Source: Auriscalpium vulgare
Taxonomy: Eukaryota > Basidiomycota > Agaricomycetes > Russulales > Auriscalpiaceae
Length of the DNA: 64,000 bases
Direction of reading: 5' to 3'
Assembly: GCA_019915015.1 (NCBI GenBank)
Contig: JAHBBC010000014.1
Location: 1,054,001-1,118,000, forward strand
The number at the start of each line of letters is the position of its first letter. Position 1 is the stretch's first letter. A model generated the notes under the pieces. The model did no database searches. It worked only from the letters and a program-made list of their open reading frames with translations, and was not told the DNA's origin. Both the position numbers and the translations under genes were made by a program. Shown piece after piece: positions 11,940 to 22,260 of this stretch.

Positions 11940-13569
11940 TTACAACCATACTTCGCTGAACAACCTTCCCTCGTAATCCTCGACGCGGAAGGGTAGGCTT
12001 TTCACGACCGCCGTCACATCCAGCTCGGTACTCTTCGCATTTGCCCAGAGCCACCGTCGCAGCGTATCATCCGGTAGCAAGACCACCACCTTCAAGTTCG
12101 GCATTTCTAGCGTCTTCAATACCTCGAACAATGACATTGGCGTCGGGAACCCGTTTTGCAGCCTGGGGTGATCGATGGTGAAACGTAACTCCAGCCTCGT
12201 CACCGACTGCGGCATGTTTCCCTTCGCCGCAGCCTCCAGCTGCTGCCAGTCCCGCACCACAAGGGTGAGCTTCTTCAGCTTTGTGCAGTACGCGCGCAGA
12301 GTCGCGAGCGCCTTCCCCACGACCTCCGCCTCCACGTAGTACGGCGTGTCCAAGACGACGGAACGGAGCAGCGGACCCTGCCGCGCCGCAAGATGCCCGC
12401 ACGCGCGCAGCGTGTCATTTAGCCGGGTGTCTTGGATATGCCAGTACAACGCGCGCAGTGCAGGGAGGGGCGGCAACGGGGTGGTGGGACACCCACCGTC
12501 GCCCCATAGATTAAGCGCATGGCACCCGAGCGTCAGTTCCGCGAGCTCTGGAAGCACAGGCAAGCGACACGGGCACCCGCCAAGGCGCACATCGTACACC
12601 AGCGAACGGAGCCCGACTGCCGCGGCGAGCAGCGCATGCCTATCTCGGGGCGCGGGCCACACGACGGCGGGCCACACGACGGCGGGCCACACGACGGAGT
12701 GCTCGCCCCAGTGCAGCGTGCGCAAGGTCGGCGCGCACGTCTGCCGCAACGCGCTGTCAACAAGTTCGGGGAAGTGCGACAGCGCGTGCCAGGATATCTC
12801 CTCGCGCGCGCTCACCTCGAAGTGCAACGTGTGCAGGCGTGGGAGGCAGCGAAAGATCGCTGCGAGCGGGGGGTACGCGCGGTCGTACTCCGTAAACGGG
12901 CGCCGCGGCGAAGAGAGGTCGAAGATCGCGACGCGTACACACGCGCCGAGCGGCGTCCCGCCCTCGCGCTGTGACGTCGCGAGCGTGCGGGCGAGGGCCT
13001 CGCACGCCGCCAGAGACGTGACGCGCACGCATGCGTACAGCTCTGGCAGCACGAGCGCGTAAAAGTATCGACACGCGAGGCCCGCGTTCGCGTACATGGA
13101 AAACCGATCGGCGAAGGTGCCGTGGGCGGGGCGGCCGGGTTCACGGTAGCGATCATGCAAAGCATCCCACTGCGTCGTTTCGAGGGCCGGCCACGGGTCG
13201 TATGGGAAGCTCGTGGCTGGTGCCGGGTCCATGAGGCCGGGGACGTCGGCTGCGAGGGCGAAGATGCGGAGCCAGAGCTCGGGCGGGAGGCGTGTGGGGT
13301 TGCAAGTGTCTCTGTTGCTGATCTTGACGCATTTGTTAGCATTGCTATGTTCATCTGGACGAAGTCACACTCACTGTTGTGTGCGCCGGGGTCTTCGAGG
13401 GGTCAGCATATGGACCCAAGATGTCCATGGTGCGAGCGGCTTCGAGCTCGGCTTTGAGACTGGGGCGTCGCGTGTCGAGGTTGCGACGCACTTCCTCGAG
13501 GGTGCGAGAGAGCGGGTTGGTGAATGGGAGAACGGAAGACACAGTAGCTGGGATCGGAAGCCGCGGCAT
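11940..13569 (-). CDS. F-box-like domain protein
   Basis: Probable substrate-recognition protein of an SCF ubiquitin ligase, of the large and variable basidiomycete F-box-like family. Two exons fit: 13375-13569 and 11940-13322, 525 residues. The 52-nt intron has a good CTAAC branch site but an AAG acceptor. The F-box-like core is TRLPPELWLRIFALAADVPG near residue 80, preceded by a helix-rich start (LEEVRRNLDTRRPSLKAELEAA) typical of these proteins. The rest looks like degenerate leucine-rich repeats. A 15-bp unit is repeated three times inside the gene, giving VVWPAVVWPAVVWPA. The upstream exon is less certain than the main one, and its beginning overlaps the end of the upstream ORF. Confidence 0.75.
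12653..12697 (+). repeat. 15-bp tandem triplication inside the F-box-like gene
   Basis: Three perfect head-to-tail copies of CGGGCCACACGACGG. The unit is a multiple of three and adds three VVWPA pentapeptides on the minus strand without breaking the frame. Perfect identity suggests a recent replication-slippage event. Confidence 0.95.
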
Positions 13570-14226
13570 GAGCGTGGGCGAGCAGTCCCAGCGAGCACAG
13601 CATACCTCGTAACTGACTGTCTTGGCTGTGGACGCCTCGGACGGCGATGCACACTGATATAATGTCCCAATACAGTCCCGCAATAGCCTTGCCAACAAGG
13701 GTGAGATAGCGGAGATTGCAGACCTGCGGCCCTTCACGTACCATTATTGCTGGAGACGAATCCCGGCATGACTTGGCCGCATCGTGGTACAACGGCAGGT
13801 CTGCCTTGATCTTCGCGAATATATGCACCGTTTTCTCTAAATATACTGATGGCAGATCAGGGATCACCTACAACCCTCCTTGAGCACACATCGAGCATTG
13901 GGGCCAATGTCGCTCACCTGTATCACGAACTTGAGCGCGCCGCATACACCGTTGTTCACGACTTCGGGCTGCCGCATGCGTCTTCCCGGATCTCCTCGCC
14001 CCTCCACAGTGTCCAAGAAGTCCAGGAGACTTGCAAGCAGCTCGCCGTAGCGGCGCAAATGATGCACGCGCTGGCCTGGCTGGAGGTGTACCTTCAAGTT
14101 GAGCCTCCGTGCCATGACGTTGCGAATGTCCTCGGATGTCGCCTCGCCAAAAATGGCTCGCTCCTTGGCGGTGAGTGCGTCGACGCGTTCCCGAAGGGCA
14201 TGGGTGAAGGGATCGGGTAATAACAT
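13403..14226 (-). CDS. Fragment like the N-terminal domain of fungal STAND/NACHT proteins
   Basis: Exons 13918-14226 and 13403-13867 join in frame across a GT-AG intron. The product begins MLLPDPFTHALRERVDALTA, continues with LRRYGELLASLLDFLDTVEG and GALKFVIQV, then IFAKIKADLPLYHDAAK and GLYWDIISVCIAV. This order (helical start, RYG-x-LLDF block, a block like the usual WGPIKFLLQ, then a DILEFH-like helix) resembles the region before the NACHT/NB-ARC ATPase in fungal NLR-like proteins. No P-loop follows, and the ORF end overlaps the F-box-like gene on the same strand. So this is either a solo domain or the remains of a truncated gene; the last 70 or so residues are doubtful. The family call is by eye. 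Confidence 0.4.
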
Positions 14227-14481
14227 GGAACAGTGAGGTTAACGTCGGACTCAGGGTGGACGTTGAGGAACATAGAGAGTTGCAGTTTAGCCATGCGAGG
14301 CATATATTGGTGTGTGAGGAAGAGTGCCACAGCGACACTGCCATTGTACAGTGTCCGAGTGGCAGTGCACGTGGGAATAGGTTCCTGACTCGAAATCGAA
14401 CTATAAGTACGGTTGTCGACACTTCCCTTCTTCACCCAACGCACCGTTACTAGTCACCATATTTTTCGCCCAGGCCGAACC

Positions 14482-15127
14482 ATGTCGACGCCGGCGCAGA
14501 GTAACCCGCAGTCTCGAAATAAGCAGCGCAGAGTACGAGCAACAGGCCGGCCGCCGACTTCCTCCCATGTATTAAGTCCTAACTTGTGTTCGCCATCAGA
14601 TTCGCAAGACTTCGACATCGCAGGAGAATGTGAATGAGCCCGCTTCGTATCCGAACAAACTAGGAGATGTAAGGCAGCGACTGGCGTTTCTCTGCCATGA
14701 CCTGCGCACCTTCTCCGCTAGCTCAGAAGCAGCTGAGCGTTTGAACTCTCCGTATGCACCCACTTCCTCGGACCTCCGTACATCTCTACGAGCGACGCGG
14801 AGTTCGTTCTCTCTTGCGCCCTGCCTGTGCTTCAGGAGGCGCCTGACGAGCTTTCGCGTGGGCCAACACTCGGTGCATTCCTGGATGAGCGCATGGCAGC
14901 GCTGCTCGAAGCACGCCGCGCTCAGGCTGCGCTCGAAGGCCAGGGACAAGAGAAGCTCGACTTCGTCTTGTGCAACTTCGCATGACCTCGCGCCACTGCT
15001 GCAGGAGGCTTGTGGCCTGCCGAAACAGCACTTCGAAACACGTGTGTTCAAGGACGCGTACGCCCGCTGGGAGAAGGATCTACGAAAGGCAGCAAAGAAG
15101 TCAGCTCGACGAGAACAGGTGCCATAG
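14482..15127 (+). pseudogene. Unrecognised ORF with two coding-like frames, probably damaged
   Basis: From the ATG of MSTPAQSNPQSRNKQRR a likely 66-nt intron joins to a frame reading QENVNEPASYPNKLGDVRQRL. That frame stays open to the stop at 15127 and ends convincingly (LLQEACGLPKQHFETRVF, then WEKDLRKAAKKSARREQ). In the middle, a different frame looks more protein-like (LSRGPTLGAFLDERMAALL and GQGQEKLDFVLCNFA) before it meets a stop at about 14,984. Two adjoining good segments in different frames suggest an indel in a once intact gene. I do not recognise the family. Confidence 0.3.
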
Positions 15128-16297
15128 CACCCACGTGGAGGGTGGTGCGTGTTTTGGTCGAATTTCCTGATGTGTGACCAGTGTTTCTCTGATGTGCCAC
15201 CACACTAGCTAACGCTCTATCATTTAGGAGCCTTCAAGGTTTACTCCCAGAGTGGGTGTACTTACAGTACCTGCCATCTCGTTGGCAGCGCCTCTTTCCA
15301 TTTTACTGTCAATGTTCATCACTAGAGGCTCAAGCGAAGAGCGCGCGCTTGACGTCCTCCTCAATTTAGTGTCTCGTCATTCAGCCACTCGACGCGGCTT
15401 GGCACTGTTCAGGCGACCGCGTGCATCAACAATATCGAGTGCAGAGTGACGCTATACATTGATGAATTAGTGAAGTCGCTTGCCCAGACGAGGCTGTATA
15501 GTGTTAGCGTTCGATCTGCGGCGTTGCGGCTACCACCTTCCCTCTTCCCCCCTACCACGACGTTGTCTTGACCATCTCCACTGCCGGAGAACTCTGGAGG
15601 GCATGTAAAGCTGCCAGCGTCGACCACCTATGCCGAGAGAGCCCCGTCTGTTTGCGTAATTCCCCAATCCAAAGCCCACCTTCGCGGCCGACCAGCCTCT
15701 CCAGCAGATGATACGATGTGCGCCCATACGGTAAGGTTGGCGTGACGCGACGCTGCCTACAGCGATTGTGGTACAGCATCCCCTGCATCTAGTCGAGCAA
15801 GAATGCAAAATCCACCTAGCTGCGTTTCCTTTGCAGATATGAGCACGCGGAATCGTCTGGGTCTTTGCGACCACCACCATAGGCCCACTCGGTATGCTGC
15901 CAGCCCGCATCTGGTGGAAAAAGGTTCACTAATTCAGACATTTTTGCACGGAGATACTTGAAGGATCTCTGCGGGCAGGCATGACCAAAACTTCAGTGAC
16001 GTCATGCGCGCGTTGCGCAGTCGCAGACGGCGTCCGACTCCGGCGTCCGACCTTGCTCCGTTGGCGCTGCAAGCCTTTTCGCAGGTGCTGCACCGTGCAA
16101 ACATACGACGAACTGGACGACCGGGCTTCCGCTATCCAACAACGCGAGTTCTTTCCAAAAATAGACCACCAATCGACATGTCGGTCAGCTCGCACGCGTC
16201 CTTGATTTCACTTCTGACCATTCGTTTCCCCCCCAGAGATCCAGAGAGACTCGGCCTCCAGTCTCTTTTCCTCTCAACCCACGCTCTTTGTTGTTCT
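15128..16297. other. Intergenic upstream of the six-hairpin glycosidase gene
   Basis: About 1.2 kb with the promoter of the next gene. Short ORFs on both strands show no domain, and I see no repeat or RNA gene. Confidence 0.6.
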
Positions 16298-18006
16298 ATG
16301 CGTTTGTTCAGCGCATCTCGTCTGCAGCACTCTTTCCTCCTCTCGGGCTGCATCGTATTCGCCAGCGCCCAGAACCTCACCGATGATCAGGTTAACGCCG
16401 TGAAACAGCGTTTGGCCGAGGGGGCCACCCACAGGTGCGTTGAATCCATTCCACGGCTCGCTGGGCCATGCTCATCATCTCTTTTCCCGGGGTAGCTGGG
16501 AGCTAGGAACACGCGCGCAAACTTTGCTCGAGCTCGAAGCGCCTGACTTCTCCGTGCTCACCGTCGGCGCTCAGGTGCCTCCTCCAACACCACTCAACGC
16601 CTCCTCGACCTCATCCCTCAGCGAGGTCTTTGCCATCGTTCAAAAGGTCGTGTCAGAGCAATCAAATACAAGCGCGACCGACGGCGAGCCTCTAGTAGAC
16701 GGCGAAGGCAGCGCCGGTGACCCTGCCAGCCTCGGTGCGGCAGTACTGCTAGCGAACTGGACCGGCCTAGGGGGAGAAGATTATGCAGGCGCGGCGCAAC
16801 GCCAGCTTGAGTACCTCTTCGGGAGCGCGGTGCCGAAGACATCAGACGGTGCCATCTCGCACCGGGTGAGCCAGCTGCAACTATGGTGCGTCGAGTGCGG
16901 TGAGGTACTGGAAACGCGTGCTCACTCTCTTGCAGGAGCGACTCTGTGTACATGGTGCCTCCATTTATTGCCTCCTACGGTGTCACCACCAGCAACCGCT
17001 CTATGGTTGAAGCCGCGTACACACAGGTGCGTTAGCGCCCGTTGTCCCACTCATTTCGTACTCAACGTCGGCACAGATTAAACTATACCGCAACTACCTG
17101 AGTGATTCGACTGCAAATGGGCTGTGGAAACACATCCTCTTAGGCGATGGCATCGACGAGGGACACTGGTCGACAGGTGCGCCCGCACTACTGCCTTTGC
17201 CACTGTATCCTCGCACTTTCTGACGCCCTGAAACTTACCAGGTAATGGCTGGGCAGCAGCAGGAATGCTGCGCGTCCTCGGCACGATGAAGAACTCGCAG
17301 TTTTCGGGTTCGTTTAAGAGCGAGATTAAGGACCTCGGAACGTGGATATCCAACATTCACAGCGGAATGTTCCCCCTCCTGGTACGTCCCTCCCCAACTT
17401 CCGCCGACTTTCCGACCGAGTGACGCTGTCTGTTAGCAATCGAACAATCTGTTCAAGAACTACCCCGACGACTCGAACTCGACGAACTTTGACGATGCGG
17501 CGTCGACCGCGCTGATAGCTTCGACCGTCTACCGGCTCGCGTTGCTCACGGGCACCCACCGCTATATCCCCCAGGCCGAGAAGATCCGACAGACCCTCTT
17601 CTCAGCATCTTCCTCCAACGCGCGCCGTGCATACGGCTACCCTCTTTACCCACGCGCCGACTCGTCCTCCTCCCCCGCGCCCTCTTCCACCGCCCCATCG
17701 GCCTCTAGCCCCGCCGCCTCCTCCTCCTCCTCCACCGCCCCCGGGACCAGCGCGTCCGCCTTCGCGTCCGCGGCGCACTTCTCCGAGGACGGGTGGCTCA
17801 CGCCCGTCGTGAACCCCGACAACTACGGCACGCAGGGCAGCGACAGCCCCGAGAGCGAGGCCTTCGTGCTCATGCTACACAGCGCGTGGCGCGACTGGGC
17901 TGCCGCGGGCAGCCCCGGCGCGAACGGCGCGCGCGCACTCGTCGCCGGGCGCACAGGCGTCGGCGCTGGGCTGCTCGCTGCGCTCGTCGCAGCGGTGTGG
18001 CTGTAG
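16298..18006 (+). CDS. Secreted, likely GPI-anchored six-hairpin glycosidase (GH105-like)
   Basis: Six exons (16298-16434, 16496-16885, 16936-17026, 17077-17176, 17242-17381, 17437-18006) give 475 residues. The N-terminus is a signal peptide (MRLFSASRLQHSFLLSGCIV). The middle has SDSVYMVPPFIASYGV, then LLGDGIDEGHWSTGNGWAAAG; the GNGW block is characteristic of (alpha/alpha)6 enzymes such as GH105 unsaturated rhamnogalacturonyl hydrolases. A Ser/Ala/Pro-rich low-complexity stretch (about residues 355-385) interrupts the catalytic region before HFSEDGWLTPVVNPDNYG. The C-terminus ends in a small hydrophobic tail (VGAGLLAALVAAVWL) after a flexible Gly/Ala segment, as expected for GPI attachment to plasma membrane or wall. 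The exact substrate is not known. Confidence 0.85.
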
Positions 18007-18702
18007 TGCGCACCTGCATATTTACATATGATATTGGACAGACACGGACCCCTGTACATGGATAGGTTGGATAGTTTCCTAGTTACGCTGTTTGCGGCTT
18101 GTGAATATCGGAACACGGATTGCTTTATCTTTTCGAATTTAGTACCATCTCTATTTGTCAGTTAGTTTGCGTAGGATACCGCGGATGCTCTAATTTTACT
18201 CGCGGACCTCAGGATACACTATCTCTTGGCCGAGACGGCCTTTGAGTCTGAGATCTGAGATCTGATGAGCCTGGGCGCAACAGACATAGTGCAATTCGAT
18301 CAACCCTGTGTGAACCAGGTGAGCCTGCCGCGTTATCAGCTATGTATATTCGCTGCATGATATCCCCGAGCTACCCTGCTGGTAAAGGTACACCGCCGGC
18401 GTCGCCCTGATCGTGTGGAATGATATCTCCAGACAGTAAGTAGTAGTCCGCCCGCAATCCGTCCCAGGCGAATTGCTCTGGATCACCACCGCTAACAAAT
18501 ATATCATCCAGATCCAGAAGGCTCCAGACCGAGAACAAGTGGCAATACAGAAAATTCCGTTGCGCTCGCGCAAGTCGACACACCGATACCTCACAGGCTC
18601 ACAAGCGGGAGATGGTTGCATGCGTATAATATAGGAAGTACCAATTAATCTACCGTACACACAGCTCCCCCCAAGCCCCAAGTAAGTACATCTATGTACA
18701 CA
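18007..18702. other. Convergent intergenic region
   Basis: About 700 bases between two gene 3' ends (six-hairpin glycosidase and OPT). AT-richer than its neighbours, consistent with UTRs and polyadenylation regions. No gene seen. Confidence 0.7.
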
Positions 18703-21310
18703 CTACCACGTCGCCGGGCCAAACGCCTCGCCCTTCGCGAGCACCTTGTGCGCAATGCCCGCAGCATCCGCAGTGTTGGAGTACACGGTGTTGCCCCACC
18801 ACGTCTGGATGTTGTTGAGGCCGATGGTGCCATTCTTCGGGTACTGCAATGCGAAGAAAATGATGATGCAGCCGACTGCGTACCCGGCGTCGAGGCCGGC
18901 GGACAGCACGTAGTTGTACTTGGACCACCAGCCGAAGTGACGGCGACGGATGACGTAGTTGAAGAGGAAGCCCATGAGCACCCAGGGGATGTAGTTGACG
19001 GGCGTCGCCGGCGGCATGTTGCCTGTGCCGGTGAAGATGAGCGGGAAGTTGAGGTACTTGAGGATGTTCCACTTGAACCGGCGGTGGAGGATATACTGGC
19101 CGACGGGCGCAAGGAAGCCGACGAGGAAGAAGAAGACGAGGCCGTAGTACATCTGGCCGTGCGAGAACTGGCGCTGGGGTCCGATGACACCCCAGATGAT
19201 GGAGGCCGTGCCGAACACCTGCGTGCTGGGGCAGATGAAGCCGTCCTTCTGGTCCGCAGAGCACATGTCCTCCACGTTCGTGAACATCCACGCCTGCACG
19301 CCGAGCTGCACGGTGCCGGCAATCACGGTCGCGACGACCTGGCACCAGAACATCGGGCGAGGGGGAATCTTCATGTAGTGGCCGAGCTTGAAGTCGGACG
19401 TGAACTGCAGGGCCTGCGCCATTGTGATGTAGCCCCAAGTCTTGAACATCATCATCGCGATGGGCTTGCCGGGGAGGGCGTAGCCGATGATGAGCTCGGT
19501 GATGACGTTCAGGCCAACCTGCTGGTTGGTGATGGCTTGGATGACACCAATGGGCACGGTGTAGACGAACGCTGGACACGGAGGTCAGGGTGGCACGCAC
19601 GCAAAAGACGCGGAGGGGACATACAGATGATGAGCGCGAGCACGAACGCCCACACGGGGAACTGGGTGTTCCACACCTCGATGGCGACAACACCAAACAC
19701 GAACATGGCCACTGCGCGATGGGCGGTCAGCTCCAGCGGGACACAGCAGAAGCGTGGGTGACTTACAGAAGATGGCGGCGTACCACCAGTCAGGGACCTG
19801 AGGGTAGACGGCCATAAGGCGGGCGTGGATGTCGGGCTGCTCAGAGAGCGAGCGGCGAGCCTGCGTCCAGATCTGCTTGCGGTAGTACAGGAACGTGTGG
19901 GTGAGGGTGGCGGTGATCGAGGCGAACGACAGGCCGTAGGAGATGGCGAACGACGCGGAGATGAACAGCGGGCTGTACGCCTCGTAGGCCTCCTTGTTGA
20001 ACGACGCGTCCTCGTTGATGATCCTGGTGACATTGTACTTCTTGCCGAAGCGGTCGAACGACGTGCGCGAAACGATCGGCAGGTATGCGCTGTACCACAC
20101 GTTGGTGTAGTAAAGGATGGGCGTGATGAACCAGTAGAAGAACACGACGGCAATACCGATGTTGGCGGCAGCCCACCATGGGACGGGAAGGGGCGAGCCG
20201 TTGTACGCGATCTGGCCCCAATCGAAGGTGATGAGACCCATGGCGAGACCGTGCTCGTAGCCGAACATGGCGTTGAGGGTAACATTGTTCGGCTTGATCC
20301 AGCACACCCAGGAGAACACGGAGAGCGCGGAGAACAGGTATGTCGGGAGGAAGTCTGATTTTGGACGTCAGAAAACAGGCAGGAGAGAAGAGGGTAGCGA
20401 TACGCACTCCAGATGAAGTATCCGACGAACACGTAGGTGAAGAAGCGCTCGCGGGACATGCCGGTGGCAGCCTTGGTACCGGCGGTCTCCTGCGCGTGCA
20501 GGGTGTTGAAGAGCGCGGCGGTGACCAAGTTGGCGGGCCAGATCATGGACGGAGGCGATACGAGGAAGCGCTTGCAGATACCAGCGATGGAGAAGCCAAT
20601 CATCTGGGTCGACATGACGAGCAGCCATTGATCTGTGGGGGGATCTCATCAGCGACGGCGGGCGGAGGAGCACGGAGCCGAACTCACAGCCGAAGTTAGT
20701 GGTCTGGCCGTAGAATGTGCGCTGGACGGCGATGATGTCCGTGGCATAGGCAGACTGGGCGCCGACGCCGGCCATGATGGTGACGATCACGTGCTCCTTG
20801 ATAGTGAACGGGCCACCGTTAATCGACATTCCGAAGATGGAGTACTCAGGGACCCAGCGAGCCCAGAGTTTGCACAGAGGGAACGTGAGCAGCTGGGGCA
20901 CGATCTGGAGGGGGCGATGTGAGAAAGCAGTCGCTGCGTAGCCGGGGGAGAGACTGACCTGAGAGACGTTGACGGAGGGATAGCGGAAGAAGAAAAACTG
21001 GTTGACGCCGGGGATGAGGATGGCCCAGATGAGACCGAAGACCCATGCGCGGAAGGTGGAGACGGGCATGGAGGGGTCGTCTGTGTTGGCGACGGCCGAA
21101 CGAACCTCCGGGTAGGGAGACTCGTCCTCGAGGGCGCCCGCGGTGGGGTCATAGTTGGGGTCGAACTCCTCGACGGGCTGGGCCTATGGGGAGGGGTGAG
21201 GACGAGCGGACGAGTGGGAGGGGGAGGGAACGCACGTCGAGGTCGTGGGGCCCGTCGCCGAGCTTCTCGACGTCGATGGAAGACCGCTTCTCGTCGACTG
21301 GGTATGACAT
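18703..21310 (-). CDS. OPT-family oligopeptide transporter
   Basis: Polytopic plasma-membrane protein that takes up small peptides (tetra/pentapeptides, or glutathione in some members) with protons. The gene starts at the ATG of MSYPVDEKRSSIDVEKLGDG, followed by an acidic cytosolic N-terminus (EDESPYPEVRSAV) and many hydrophobic helices. Hallmarks are MSINGGPFTIKEHVI (the usual form is NPGPF, so one Pro is replaced), the SPLPVPWWA block, and KLGHYMKIPPRPMF, the OPT signature. The end reads GTIGLNNIQTWWGNTV. Several short introns (the first at 21184-21235, 52 nt) interrupt it. Length is about 780 residues, normal for fungal OPTs. Its promoter side faces the hAT insertion, with about 570 bases between the start codon and the duplicated target site. 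Confidence 0.93.
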
Positions 21311-21873
21311 GGCTAGCTACCTGGTTGTCGCACGGGGGACTGACGCAGGATGGCGGTAGCAGTCTGGCTCTCGCAAGCAAAGGCGGAGGGACGAGGAAGA
21401 CTGGGGGGGAGGGGGGGGCTTAAGTACCCGGGGGCAGAGCGGGAGACCCGGCGTGGCGGCTCCATCAGAGAAGGGTCAGTCGTATGGCGCTGCAGAAAGA
21501 TAAGCGGTCCGACCGCGGATCGTAGATTCTGCGGGGCGTGATAAGTGCGCCCAGGAACTCTGCGGCGAGCACAGCGCCCTGCCCATGCGCCATGTGGTGC
21601 CCGGCCCCATCCGTCCCCGTGGTCCTCACAGCCAGCCCCAGTGGGCGCAAGCAGAAAGAAAATTAAGCCGGCCAAAAGCCGACCTCGAGAAAGTCGTTGC
21701 GACCCTCGGGAGATCGGGGGCAGAGCAAGAGAGTGATGCCGGCGAAAATATCTTCTCGCCGCCGCCTCGCATCCCCGGCCGGCCGGGGACCCTGGATGCA
21801 CCGCGCCCTCGGGGTGCCCGGGGGCAATTGCGCTTTGCTGACGTGCCCACATGCTGCCCCATGGCCATTGCAC
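21311..21873. other. OPT upstream region, left flank of the transposon
   Basis: GC-rich sequence between the OPT start codon and the 8-bp target-site duplication. No gene is supported. It presumably carries the OPT promoter, so the transposon insertion may have changed what lies upstream of OPT. Confidence 0.6.
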
Positions 21874-21881
21874 GCCTTCCC
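21874..21881 (+). repeat. Target-site duplication, left copy
   Basis: GCCTTCCC, identical to 27212-27219 on the other side of the element. Eight bases is the length that hAT transposases duplicate. Confidence 0.95.
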
Positions 21882-21901
21882 TAGTGTTGCGGGAAAAACC
21901 T
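21882..21901 (+). repeat. hAT terminal inverted repeat, left
   Basis: TAGTGTTGCGGGAAAAACCT. It matches the inverse of 27192-27211 at 19 of 20 positions (T against C at position 4). Confidence 0.95.
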
Positions 21902-21923
21902 CTGGCCAGTATCCCCCCGGTAA

Positions 21924-21967
21924 GGTACCGGTGGCGCTCCTAGCCGGGGAGGTATCAAACCGGTACC
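21924..21967 (+). repeat. Subterminal motif pair, left end
   Basis: GGTACCGGT at 21924-21932 and its inverse ACCGGTACC at 21959-21967. The same 9-mer occurs at 27136-27144 near the right end. Short subterminal repeats bind transposase in other hAT elements; binding here is inferred. Confidence 0.6.
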
Positions 21968-22260
21968 GTACCAGGGAAATAGTCACGTGATGTTTAGTTC
22001 CCACGCAGTAGCAGCTCGATTTTCGCGTACACACGAGGATTTGGAATGGTTTCAATGCATCAGATGAAGATTTAGCAGTGTATGTATCCATAGCCAAATT
22101 GCCAGAGCTTAGCCGTAGGTGCCCCGACCTGTACGAATTCGCTGCTGCCTGCTACACAAGTGTCATGATTTGTCAGCAGACGCGGCTTTTGCAAGGCTGC
22201 CGCAGCACTCGAGCGTACATTGTAACAACGCGTACAATACATACTGAAACCTCGGGAGGC

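Noticed and set aside
12346..13062. Plus-strand ORF of 238 codons
   Set aside because: Antisense to the F-box-like gene; Ser/Arg-rich shadow with no motif.
18694..19761. Long plus-strand ORF of 355 codons
   Set aside because: It is antisense to the well-supported OPT exons, and its composition is only a mirror of them.
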